Assembly: GCA_022266195.1 (NCBI GenBank)
Contig: WHVY01000003.1
Coordinates: forward strand, 12,524,001 to 12,588,000
Length of the DNA stretch: 64,000 bases
DNA from: Tetranychus cinnabarinus
Taxonomy: Eukaryota; Arthropoda; Arachnida; Trombidiformes; Tetranychidae
Reading direction: 5' to 3'
Each line of letters begins with the position of its first letter. Position 1 is the first letter of the stretch. The position numbers and the translations under genes are program-made. This document shows positions 37,703 to 47,700 of the stretch, in pieces. Under the pieces are notes generated by a model. That model searched no databases. It saw nothing but the letters and a program-made list of their open reading frames with translations, and was not told the DNA's origin.

Positions 37703-39122
37703 TTAGAGAACCATTTGGGCATCTAAAGTAGTTTCCATCCATTGAGGAGATGATTGACTTATTTTTTCGATTAGGTTGTTAACTTGGAAACATATATCTT
37801 GAATTTGTTCATCAAAGGTAGGCAAAATATCTCTCGTTTCAAAGTGAACAATAGAAGCGATTTGATCAATTGAACCAGCCATTCTTCCTTCAGTAATCAT
37901 TTGCGATGCGATTCTCTCAGCTTTTCGAGGATCGATTTCTAAAATGGCTCCTAACTCCACGAATTTAATATTATTGTAAAGTTTAGAAGCAGATAGCAAA
38001 TTGTGTTCAACAATAGCTCGATCCAATATGGAAGAACCATCAGCAGTTTTGGCCCTCTGATGCGCGGCAAGTAATTCGGAGATTTCATCCATTTCTGACC
38101 TTTTGATTATCCTATCAAGATACATTTTCTCTAAAATGTTGAAGCAAGGTAGCTGTTGACACCTTTCATCTTTGAATAGATTAGCCAACATTCGAGACCT
38201 TTGCTGACCTGATTATGAAAAAAATATTGAAAATAAATAAAAAATCTTCATCTAGAAACCTTAAAATTGAGGCTTACCGGCAGAGGCTAAAACAGTACAA
38301 ATCATAGCTTTTTTCAAGCTTTCAATTCTTTCATTTTCGTCAACAATTGTTTTATAGCTGAGTTCATTATATCTCTGAGCAGCTTCTATAAATTTTCTAC
38401 GATAATCAAGAACGCGAGCATAACAGACTTTGTAATGTACTTGCAATTGTTCATTTTGTGTTGAAGCTTGGAGCATGGACGCACGGTTTATGAAAGCTTC
38501 AGCTTGAACAGGATCTTCATCTTCTAAGTACAGTCGAGCAATTTTTAGATACGTTTCTAATTTATAATCAGCTGTATAGTGTTTTTGGCCAGTTTCTAAT
38601 GGGATTCCAACCTGAAAATCAAAATTTGGTAAAGAAATGATAAGAAAATGTCTGTGAGATTCTTAAAAATTATAACTTACCAAGACATTAGCGGCCTCTT
38701 TCCATTGTTCCTCTTTCTCATAAATACCTGCTAAATGTTGACGAATTGCGGCGACTTGTTCCTCAAATGATATAACACGAGGTTGAACTTTGTCCAATAT
38801 GAAATGAGCAATGGACTTGGTAACATCATTTTGAAATTTTGTCAACATAGCGGCAATGTCAATCAACAATTGTCTGGATATAACCAAACTAACTGATTCA
38901 TTTATAATACTTTTGACGAAAAGCTTAACTCCTTCGATCAATTCATTGATATTTTGATTTGCAACAATAGCATCTAAAATAACACGATACTTGTCAGTCT
39001 GATCCTTTGGTGATCCACCGGTTGCTGCAACTTGAGCAAGAGCAGCACTTAACTCTTCCTGTTAAAAGAGATAGATAAAGTATTAGCGTATTTTGATCTT
39101 AAAATATAAATTGGCTTACCAT
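37703..39122 (-). CDS. CSN4: COP9 signalosome complex subunit 4
   Basis: Exons on the minus strand: 39122-39120 (ATG only), 39058-38681, 38611-38278 and 38208-37703. Total 1221 nt, 406 aa, the same length as human CSN4. Conserved blocks include RVISFEEQVAAIRQHLAGIYEKEEQW, the PCI-domain helices NEQLQVHYKVCYARVLDYRR and CFNILEKMYLDRII, and ADGSSILDRAIVEHNLLSAS. It is a PCI subunit of the COP9 signalosome, which removes NEDD8 from cullins. The initiator codon is alone at the end of its exon; the 5' UTR carries another intron (39175-39238). Introns are 60-70 bp. Confidence 0.98.
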
Positions 39123-39260
39123 TTGAAATCAGAATGATCTAATAGTCACAAGGAATCAAGCAAACCAAGTTTTCCTACAATTGGATAAATCAAGCAAAAT
39201 TTACTGTAAAATCCCAAACAGAGTAAAATGATACTTACTCCACCTAGCGGTTGCTATGAA
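39123..39260 (-). other. 5' UTR of CSN4 with a small intron
   Basis: On the minus strand GGTGGA|GTAAGTATC (donor at 39238-39237) and CAATTGTAG|GAAAAC (acceptor at 39176-39175) define a 64-bp intron. The second UTR exon runs 39174-39120 and ends with the start codon ATG|GTAAGC. Confidence 0.65.
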
Positions 39261-39902
39261 CATTGAAAGCGGTAATTCGAATGCTCTTATGGGGCCAAAA
39301 TTAAATTTCAATATCGTAACTCAGAAGCTGACAAAACATCTTCTGAAAGTGAAAAATCTCCTTAGAAAGAAAGTATGGTTTTGGTTATATTCCAGGTCTA
39401 TTTATGCTTAAATTTAATGTGTTTGTCCATCAACAGAATAGAGTGTGACATGAGGCTAGAAAGGCTTGGAGATTCTCTTCCGGCATTTCCTCCAAGTCGG
39501 GTTTTTTTCTTGGACTTTTAAAAATTTTTGTACCTGATGTCCAACAAAATCTATTCTCCAGTGCACTTTCCATTTTGTCGACAGAGAGTATCAAGAAGCT
39601 ATTCATACTTATTTAGATTATCCGTTTTTTATTTGTGAGGCAATAACAACGGCTATAATACTGGATAAACAAGATAATGTATGTTAGGGTCAATCGATGG
39701 TGTAATCTCTAGAAATTTAGTACAATTGAATTATCATTAAGGGATAGGATGCTTAATTCATACATGTCAGGGATTTGTTTTATTAATACTTTGCCAGTGG
39801 GTCGTTTTCATAAACAAAGGAATCAAATGAATCTGATGGCCTTGTTACAGATCTCAAGTTGTAGAACGTTACCGTTCTTGAGATCTTCTGTGACAAAATG
39901 CA
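39261..39902. other. Intergenic, no gene seen
   Basis: Upstream of CSN4 and before the palindrome. Only short unsupported frames and AT-rich text. Confidence 0.45.
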
Positions 39903-42607
39903 CCAATTTGAAACATTAATAGAAGTTGGTTGTTACTAAAAAGACACAATAAACACAATTGTCACATTTATACACAAATGGGAAAAAACGGGTAAAATCA
40001 ATTTCTTTCAAATTAAGACTCTGTTGGTCTGTAGAGACATAAAAACTCAGTTCCTTTGTGCGATTTAGCGATTTCTCTGATCGACAGTTTTCGAACAAAT
40101 CAGGTCCGAATTTGGAACTTCAATTCCCTTTTGGGCAATTATGCAAGCAGATTTTGTCATGAAATCCATTTCATTGTTATAAGTTTTAGTGAAGAACCAG
40201 AAAATGCACTTATTTTGAGAGATGGAACTTTCTGTTCTCTGCAAAACAGATAAGTTCGATTTTCAGTTAAACTGACCGCTTTATGGGACCATAAAATTCA
40301 GAGAGCTAAAACTTATTATCACTCGATAAAAATTGTTATTACATATCATGGGTTGATTATTTTCTTCAATTAATCCACAGTTCTCTTGATTTAGGCCATA
40401 GGCTTAAAAACTTTGAGCCTCGATATTTCGAGAATTGTATCACATAAAATCATCATTCTTTGGTTAATTTAATCCTCTCGTAATCAATTATTCAATACAA
40501 TTTATTAACTTTCAATTAGCGCATTTGGTTCATAATATTTGGGTTTTAAATGTGTGAGGAACAACTTATTCAACAAACAAAACTCATCTCAACACATTTC
40601 TAAGTAAATAAACCAATTTTCTGGTTAAACCTGAAAATGAAATGCAAAGATTGCTGCCAAAGGCCCGAACATTTGAGTTGAGAGTTGAGACTCAGCTTGT
40701 TTGTAGGGACATAAAAACTGTATCCATTTATACTATTAGGTAATTTATCCGATAGCCAGTTTTCGAGAAAATCGAAGTCAAAGTTGAAACTTCGAACGTC
40801 TTTTGTTCAGCTATGAGAGCAGATTTTTCCATGAAACTTTATTTTCCTGATGTAAATTTTAATGACCAACCATAAAATTCACTTATTTTGAGGAATAATA
40901 TTTTCTGTTTTCTGTAAAACAGAGCAGTTCGATTATCAGTTAAACCGGCCTTAATCTGTGCCCGTAAGAGTTAGCAAGCTAAGACTCATTATTCGACCAT
41001 AAAAATTGTTGGCTCACATCATGAATCAAACATTTTTTTCAATTTATCAACAGTTCTCTTGATTTTGCTCGTTTTTCACAAAACTTTGAGCCTCGATATT
41101 TCGGGACTGGAATCATCTAAAATCATCATTCTCACAATAAACATCAGATTTTATTATGGACTATAAGATTATATGACTAAACACTGAATGAAATCTGAGT
41201 TAATTCATCAAATAAGCAAAATGATTTTAGCGCCTAAGATTTGTGTTCAGCTTTATAAAGCAAGTCTCAAATTTGACTACATAAGTAATAAAATGCTATA
41301 ACTTTATTTGAAGAATCTTTAATGTTTTGATATTTCAATACATTTTAGCCCATGATGAAATCACATGGTTGGCTAAAGAATGATGATTGTGTGTGGTACG
41401 ATTCTCGAAATATTTATGTTCAAAGTTTTTAGACCAAAAGGCCAAAATCAAGAGCAATATTGACAAACTGGAAACTACACTGACTCCATGATGTTTGCTA
41501 AAAATTTTTATTGTCGAATAATGAGTTTTAGCTTGCTAACTCTTACGGGCACAGATTAAGGCCGGTTTAACTAAGAATCGAACTGATCTGTTTTACAGAA
41601 AACAGAAAATTTTATTCCTCAAAATAAGTGAATTTTATGGTTGGCCATCAAAATTTACATCAGAAAAATAGAGTTTTATCGCTAAATCTGCTCTCATAGC
41701 TGAACAAAAGACGTTCGAAGTTTCAACTTTGACTTCGATTTTCTCGAAAACTGGCTATCGGATAAATTACCTAATAGTATAAATGGATACAGTTTTTATG
41801 TCCCTACAAACAAGCTGAGTATTAACTCTCAACTCAAATGTTCGGGCCTTTGGCAGCAATCTTTGCATTTCATTTTCAGGTTTAACCAGAAAATTGGTTT
41901 ATTTACTTAGAAATGTGTTGAGATGAGTTTTGTTTGTTGAATAAGTTGTTCCTCACACATTTAAAACCCAAATATTATGAACCAAATGCGCTAATTGAAA
42001 GTTAATAAATTGCATTGAATAATTGATCAACAAAGAGTTAATTTGGTAAAAGAATTATAATTGCAGGTTCCACTATTCTCGAAATATTGAGCCATAAAGT
42101 TTCAGTGCCAATGGGCAAAATCAAGAGAACTGTTGCTAAATTGATGCAAGTATCCGATCCACGATGTGAACCAACAATTTCTATGGACAAATAATAAGTC
42201 TTAGCTCTTTAACTCTTACGGTCACAGAAATCGACCGGTTTAACTGAAAATCGTACTAATCTGTTTTGCAGAGAACAGAAAATTTTTATTTCTCCAAATA
42301 ACTTATTTTCTGGTTGATCAACAAACGTTACATCATTACTATGAGTTTCATGGAAAAATCTGCTTCCATAATTGCCCAAAAGGGAATCGAAGTTCCAAAT
42401 TCGAACCTGATTTGTTCGAAAACTGTCGATCAGAGAAATCGCTAAATCGCACAAATGAACTGAGTTTTTATGTCTCTACAGACCAACAGAGTCTCAATTT
42501 GAAAGAAATTGATTTTACCCGTTTTTTCCCATTTGTGTATAAATGTGACAATTGTGTTTATTGTGTCTTTTTAGTAACAACCAACTTCCATTAATGTTTC
42601 AAATTGG
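39903..42607. repeat. 2.7-kb compound palindrome made of diverged ~0.6-kb units (foldback-like element)
   Basis: The left arm, 39903 to about 41131, is the inverted copy of the right arm, about 41376 to 42607. A 240-bp spacer is not repeated. The outer ~200 bp (CCAATTTGAAACATTAAT start) and the inner block around 40560-40800 versus 41730-41960 are almost identical. The part between is clearly diverged. Within each arm two diverged copies of one unit lie in tandem. Both units contain a GTAG(A/G)GACATAAAAACT block, a TTTTCGA(A/G)(A/C)AAATC block and the phrase CAACAGTTCTCTTGATTT or a variant of it. Short mirror-image open frames at both ends come from the repeat and are not genes. No transposase was seen and no clear target duplication. 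Confidence 0.88.
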
Positions 42608-43349
42608 CTCAGTTGCTACTGGCTTAATTCGGTCAGAACTTGAAAGTTGATCAATCGTCAACTAATATCAATCTTATAAAGAGTTCAGAGTTCTTATAAA
42701 AAAGTATATGTTAAATAAGCTTGATCTGAAATCCTTTAATATCCATTGAAAAATTCCTATTTGTCTAATCATTTATAAGCTAGTCGCTCGTTTGTGGCAA
42801 AAAAAGCAACGCCAGGTGATAGGACAAGTCTAGTCTTCGACTAATCAAGCCTTTACTTTAAAAAATCATATTCCATCAATCTGAAATGACTGTATCAACA
42901 CATTTCCAGTTCCTCGTCGAATCGAAGTCACATGTTCATTTATATTTTGTTATATAATCAAGTTGATCAATGATCGATTGTCTGGACACATCGAGGTGAC
43001 GAAAACACTCGAAGCACTAATCATCAATTTCAACATCACTCATAATCTCAGTTTATAATCATTTCTTATTTAATTCAAAGAATATATTATTCATGTTTCA
43101 GAGTTTTATCTTACCTTTAAAATCATAAATCAAGAAATTTTCGCTTTTTTCGGTTGATTTTTTGGACACTTGTAAACAGTTTTAATTTATTTATTTACAT
43201 ATCAATTCAAGCAAAATCTAATTAACACGATTAGCTGATTGAATCATAAAAATTACTAAAAAAATTCGTAGTAAACAAATATTTTATTATATAATAACTT
43301 GACCAATTTCAATAAACTTTAACCATTAAAATAATGCAACCAAAGACAC
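42608..43349. other. Intergenic between palindrome and LTR element
   Basis: AT-rich, no gene seen. The last four bases (ACAC, 43346-43349) are the target duplication of the LTR element. Confidence 0.5.
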
Positions 43350-43636
43350 TGGGAAAAATCACCAGCTTTAAATGAATTTCACTGATTATATAAAAAACTG
43401 TTCACTTTTAATTTAAACATAACTAAGTTGGTGATGTTACAACGGGGTCTTACTAACTACTTTTCTTACAATTTATTATATTTTATATATTTTTTCCATC
43501 CTCATCTTCATCATCATTATCATCATCATCTTCATTTTGTGCTTAGTGCACAAGCTAAAAATGTCACCCTGAAGGTGACCTGTCGCCTATTTTGAGAGTT
43601 GGCAAGATAAACTTGCCAACTCTCTTATTTTTAGCA
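43350..43636 (-). repeat. 3' LTR (287 bp)
   Basis: Bounded by TG..CA. On the minus strand it starts with TGCTAAAAAT and nested hairpins, then a (TGA)n-like microsatellite. A TATATAAAAT-type TATA box near 43480-43490 is followed by AATAAA at 43477-43472. The end is GATTTTTCCCA. R and U5 are probably short, since the TATA lies in the second half of the LTR. Confidence 0.95.
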
Positions 43637-43649
43637 TTTTCCCCCTCTC
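43637..43649 (-). promoter_or_regulatory. Polypurine tract of the LTR element
   Basis: Minus strand GAGAGGGGGAAAA directly abuts the TGCTAAA start of the 3' LTR, the expected place for plus-strand DNA priming. Confidence 0.9.
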
Positions 43650-43792
43650 CAGCTCCAAAAGGTCCCTCTTTTGGTTGATTAGATGATGATTCAAAAGATG
43701 ATGATGGATTTACAATTATGGTTAAAGGTTTTAAACTACATGACCACCATTTACAACATATATGGTGATCATTTATAATTAATTTCTATAGG

Positions 43793-44167
43793 TTAATTGG
43801 CTAAGTTAATGTTATTTTCGCAGTCACGAAATTCATCGAAATTTTCACGTAATCTGCGAAAACTTAGATAATAGTGATTTAAATGATATTTTCCTATGAG
43901 GAATTCAAACTCATCTATTAACAGACATAGTTTAATTCTTAGTTTCTGGGTTCTTCTGCTGTAGTTCAAGACTCTGGCTTGATGATACCAGTAATGGACA
44001 GCAACCATGTATAACATTTTTTCGCATAGTCGTCTTTCTATTAGATATCTGCGGACTACTCTCCTTGTAGGAATGAAATTGCCTGTTTCCAGAATGAAGT
44101 CAATATCTTTAATTTTATGCCGTGCGTTGGTTTGCATAAATTTCCAGTTGTATAATTGGTTCTCCAT
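43793..44167 (-). CDS. Retroelement accessory ORF A, unrecognised
   Basis: 124 aa, ATG at 44167-44165, directly after a splice acceptor (TTACAG|AAATGG). Rich in Arg, Tyr and Leu, with no signal peptide or TM segment. It aligns along its full length with the neighbouring ORF B: an NW(K/R) start, a KIK pair, a (F)xxPxRRVxxRY block, E(K/L)ML, and an RRTQK/GRTRR basic stretch. The two are therefore tandem paralogs of distant age. It lies between env and the 3' LTR, the position of accessory genes in complex retroviruses. I recognise no family; the mostly helical, basic character would suit RNA or protein binding, but that is a guess. Confidence 0.8.
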   Translation of the reverse strand: MENQLYNWKFMQTNARHKIKDIDFILETGNFIPTRRVVRRYLIERRLCEKMLYMVAVHYWYHQARVLNYSRRTQKLRIKLCLLIDEFEFLIGKYHLNHYYLSFRRLRENFDEFRDCENNINLAN

Positions 44168-44173
44168 TTCTGT
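44168..44173 (-). promoter_or_regulatory. Splice acceptor of accessory ORF A
   Basis: Minus strand TGTATTACAG|AAATGG; the AG is at 44171-44170 and the ATG starts two bases later. Best read together with the identical TTACAG|AAATGG before ORF B. Confidence 0.65.
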
Positions 44174-44330
44174 AATACATGATAAGGAATAGATTAATTA
44201 GGTAGATTAAATTAAATGATTAATTTCCAAGTTAAGATTACAATTTGAATTACAAGTTTTCCAACTAAATGGTCTCCATTTACAACATATATGGAACCAT
44301 TTCAACTAATTATTCTAAAGTTTTAATTAA

Positions 44331-44702
44331 CTAAAATCGAACAAAGTTTTTGAATTCTTCTATGTATTCCCTACGTATGATGGCGTAGAAGAAAGTTAAA
44401 TTGTTACACTCTATATATCTTTCTATCTGGTTTAGAGCGACAAACATATCTCCAACCAGGGCTTGAAATCTCCTGGTTCGGCCGTGGCCATGTAGTTTAT
44501 TGAAATATAATTTCCTATAAATAATTGCTGCTTCCAACATTAGTTCCAAGACGGCAAGGTATAACATGTAGCGATAGCGTACACGCCTCGGGAGTGGGAA
44601 TTCTTCATCCTCAAGTTGATCATTGTAAAATTTAATTTTTTCTTCAGCATATTCTTTCACATGCCTCCAATTTGCGAGACTGGATCTATTTTGATCGTCC
44701 AT
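44331..44702 (-). CDS. Retroelement accessory ORF B, paralog of ORF A
   Basis: 123 aa, ATG at 44702-44700, with the same acceptor sequence (CTTACAG|AAATGG) placed two bases before the ATG. The acceptor lies about 30 bp beyond the env stop codon. Predicted helical: acidic N-terminal part (KFYNDQLEDEEF), central PRRVRYRYMLYLAVLELMLEAA, then a basic GHGRTRR motif. It shares length, residue pattern and flanking motifs with ORF A, which shows a cassette duplication. No homologous family is known to me. Its integrity alongside an intact gag-pol-env argues that it is maintained by selection. Confidence 0.8.
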   Translation of the reverse strand: MDDQNRSSLANWRHVKEYAEEKIKFYNDQLEDEEFPLPRRVRYRYMLYLAVLELMLEAAIIYRKLYFNKLHGHGRTRRFQALVGDMFVALNQIERYIECNNLTFFYAIIRREYIEEFKNFVRF

Positions 44703-44710
44703 TTCTGTAA
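44703..44710 (-). promoter_or_regulatory. Splice acceptor of accessory ORF B
   Basis: Minus strand TTTAAATATCTTACAG|AAATGG; the AG is at 44706-44705. A T-rich tract precedes it. A matching donor in the leader could be AAA|GTAAGA at 51943-51942, but this was not proved. Confidence 0.65.
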
Positions 44711-44735
44711 GATATTTAAAGAAAACAAAGAACGA

Positions 44736-47700
44736 TTAATAAAGATGATCTACATTGTAACTTTTCGGGTTTTTGGCCTTAATAATGGTTCCTCTCGTCA
44801 CCAGGCCGACAAAATTTTGTGTTTTCCTATTTGGTTGAACATAAGTAGTTCTTCGATTTCTAATTTTACAACCAATAAGCAAACAAAGTAGACTAATAAA
44901 AGACATCAGTCCTGTGACTCCAATTAGTTGAACTAATGGATTAGAGCTGTGTCGTCTGACAAAATTTACAGCATCAAATCTCTCAATCACAATTGGTTTT
45001 AATTCGAAGCTTGACATGGTCGGACTTAGCAAGAGATTAATCTTCAAAGTTTCAGTTGCGTTGATGGTCATCTTCAAGTGAGTAACATTGTAAAATGTTT
45101 TTCCGATTGTGAAAACAGTATCTTTAGTTATTCTGAATGGATAAATTGGGCAAGGTTTAGTGATATCAAATATTGTAATGTTGGTATTGAAACAATATAT
45201 ATAAAGTTCTTCATTAGCAACTTTAATTTGGACATCAGCTCGTTTAATTTTTTCAGTGCAATTTTCTGTTTTCCAGAATTCATCTAGAGTTTTGTCATCT
45301 GAGTCGATGCAATCATTATCATCAGGATTTATGATTAGATTGTCCTCATTTTCAATATCTTCTGGATTGAAAGGACAAATTGAATTATTTCTCCAAATAA
45401 CATATTTTGGCCCACGATAAACTTTGTTACAATAATGGGTTTCATTATGGTGAATCAATCGAAAAGGGTCCGCTCTATAGATAATTTTGTTAGTGTCTAT
45501 GACCGGTGAGTCGAATTTAATTTTCAATCTGCTGGTTCCATTTCGTTTTTCAAATTCGCAATTGAAATCTGTTGCCATTTCAGTCGGACAGTCTGCTCCA
45601 CATTCCAAAGTAATGTTAAATATCTTTAAGAATTGGTCACTAAGTCTTTTATTTTTGACATCACGCTCAGCCAATTCTAATTTACTTTTAATTGATGATA
45701 ATTCAATCATTGTTTTCGATGTTGCCAGCAAACTTAAAGGTGAATATTTAAAATACGTGTCCATTCGGTCATGCATTTTCTTCATTTCATTTGCTAATTT
45801 TTGTTGGTTGCTGGTCAAATTTTGAATCGCATTTATAAGATTTTGGTCTTGTTTAAACTTATTATCTAAGTCTTCCCAAATTTTATCAATAGCATCATCT
45901 TGTTCCATATTTGTCCATAAATTGTAAGCTGGTAAAGTTGAACTAATTACTCCAACTATTGACGTCACTGCTACATAAATTCCAAGAGCTACCAAGGGAC
46001 CTACTCTTTTTGTTCTTCGTTTAACCGGACATAATTTGCTGAGAGGCTGAAAGACTGAAGTTTCAGTAGTTTGTTGACAAACTTGATCTGTTATCCGTTG
46101 GAGATTTTTAATGTCAGATAACAGTTCAGGAGGACTGCTAACCGCACAATCGATAACTCGACTTTGTAGAATTGAGCAAACAGGACAGACTGGACAGTCT
46201 TTTGGTGTGCTAACAGTGCATTCCTCGCATTCGGTAGTTAAGTTTCTTTTTTCATTATAACAATAAGCCGTCTCTTCTTCAAATTTTGCGACGTAATGGT
46301 CACCATTAGGTGTTAAACAAGCATTCTTGGAAGATATAGCGCAGTTTGTATTTGGGCTTAAAATACAAGATTGCGCAATCGCCATCCTTTGATTTTTGTC
46401 AATGATTTGAATTTGATTGAATGGTCTTTCTGTTTTGAGGAGTTTCAACGTTCCGTTGGGCGTTAATGCAAGGCATGTGAAGTCTGTTGGACAGAGCAGA
46501 GGATCTTGCACATCAGGCTCATTGTCGTCAGACGCAATTCCGAGTTGACGACTGGTTAAGATTTTAATTTCAGGACAAGGAGCTTTGATTGCTATCATGA
46601 TGTTGTGAGTTATTTGACCTTTTACAATGGGTTTATTGCTATTTTTCCAATTTATAAATGGAGCAATTGAAAAAGCAAAGTGTGAAGGAAAGAGATTTAA
46701 AATCAGAAGTAGGCACAATAAGGTCTTAGCATTTTCTCCTGAACAACAAGATTTCTTTTTCTCTCGGTGATTTCCTGTCATTGATCTAGTAACTCTTCTA
46801 CCAGTTGTTGAACCGTTAGGTTTATCTGGTTCGTAGTACTTCTTAAGTCTATGAATATGTGCCTTCTTTTTATCAGCTTTTTCCCCAAGATTTCGAATCT
46901 CATATGTGGTTTCACCAATTCGTTTTTCAACGACGTAAGGACCTTTGAACAATGGAGAAAATTTAGTTTCTTTTAAGTCGTTTTTCAACATCACCTTATC
47001 TCCCTCTCGGAAGAATTCGAAATCTTTGTCTCGGTCGTGTCGAAATTTTTGACTTTCTTTGGCAGAATTTGTGAAGTTTATTGCCATCTCTCGAATCTGT
47101 GGCCATTGTTCTTCAACAAATGTGACATATTTGTTGACTGAATAAGGATTACTTGGTTTTTGTTGGCGTTCGATAGCGACATCTATCGGTAATTTAGGCT
47201 CTCTTCCGTAAATTAGGTAAAAGGGTGAAGCTTTAGTACTAGTGTTATTTGCTGTATTGTAAGCGAAAGTAATCATTGGTAGTACTAAATCCCATCTTGG
47301 ATTTTCTTGTACATAGTGGGTTATCATTCTTGTTAAAGTTTGATTAGTTTTTTCCACTAAACCATTAGTTTGAGGATGGTAAGGGGAAGATAAATAATGA
47401 TCAGTTTTAAGAAAATAGTTTATCTCCTTAATTATTTTGGAAATAAAGTATCTTCCCTGATCACTTATTATTATTTTTGGGGAGCCATGTCTTGACATAA
47501 TTTGTTCAATAATAAAACGTGCAATTGTTGTCGCTTTCTGGTTTTTAGTTGAACGTGTTTCAGCCCAACGTGTGAAATAATCTGTGCACACTATTATGTA
47601 TTGTTTCCCTGCTGAAAGCGGCAACGGACCAAGCATATCAATGCCTATTTTCTCGAAAGGATGGGACGAGGTAATAGATTGGAGAGGAGCTTCAAGCATG

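Larger units (their letters stand above)
43747..44294 (-). repeat. Duplicated 19-bp motif downstream of each accessory ORF
   Basis: CCATTTACAACATATATGG occurs at 43747-43765 and at 44276-44294, 28 and 37 bp after the stops of the two accessory ORFs. With the shared acceptor sequence it marks the ends of a ~530-bp duplicated cassette. Confidence 0.85.

Noticed and set aside
40056..40253. Mirror-image 60-81 aa frames in the palindrome (also near 39916, 42209, 42412)
   Set aside because: They occur in inverted pairs because the DNA is repeated; sequence differences between copies do not favour coding.
43501..43545. TCATCATCATTATC run considered as a CRISPR-like or satellite array
   Set aside because: A simple microsatellite inside the LTR; present identically in both LTRs and has no spacer structure.
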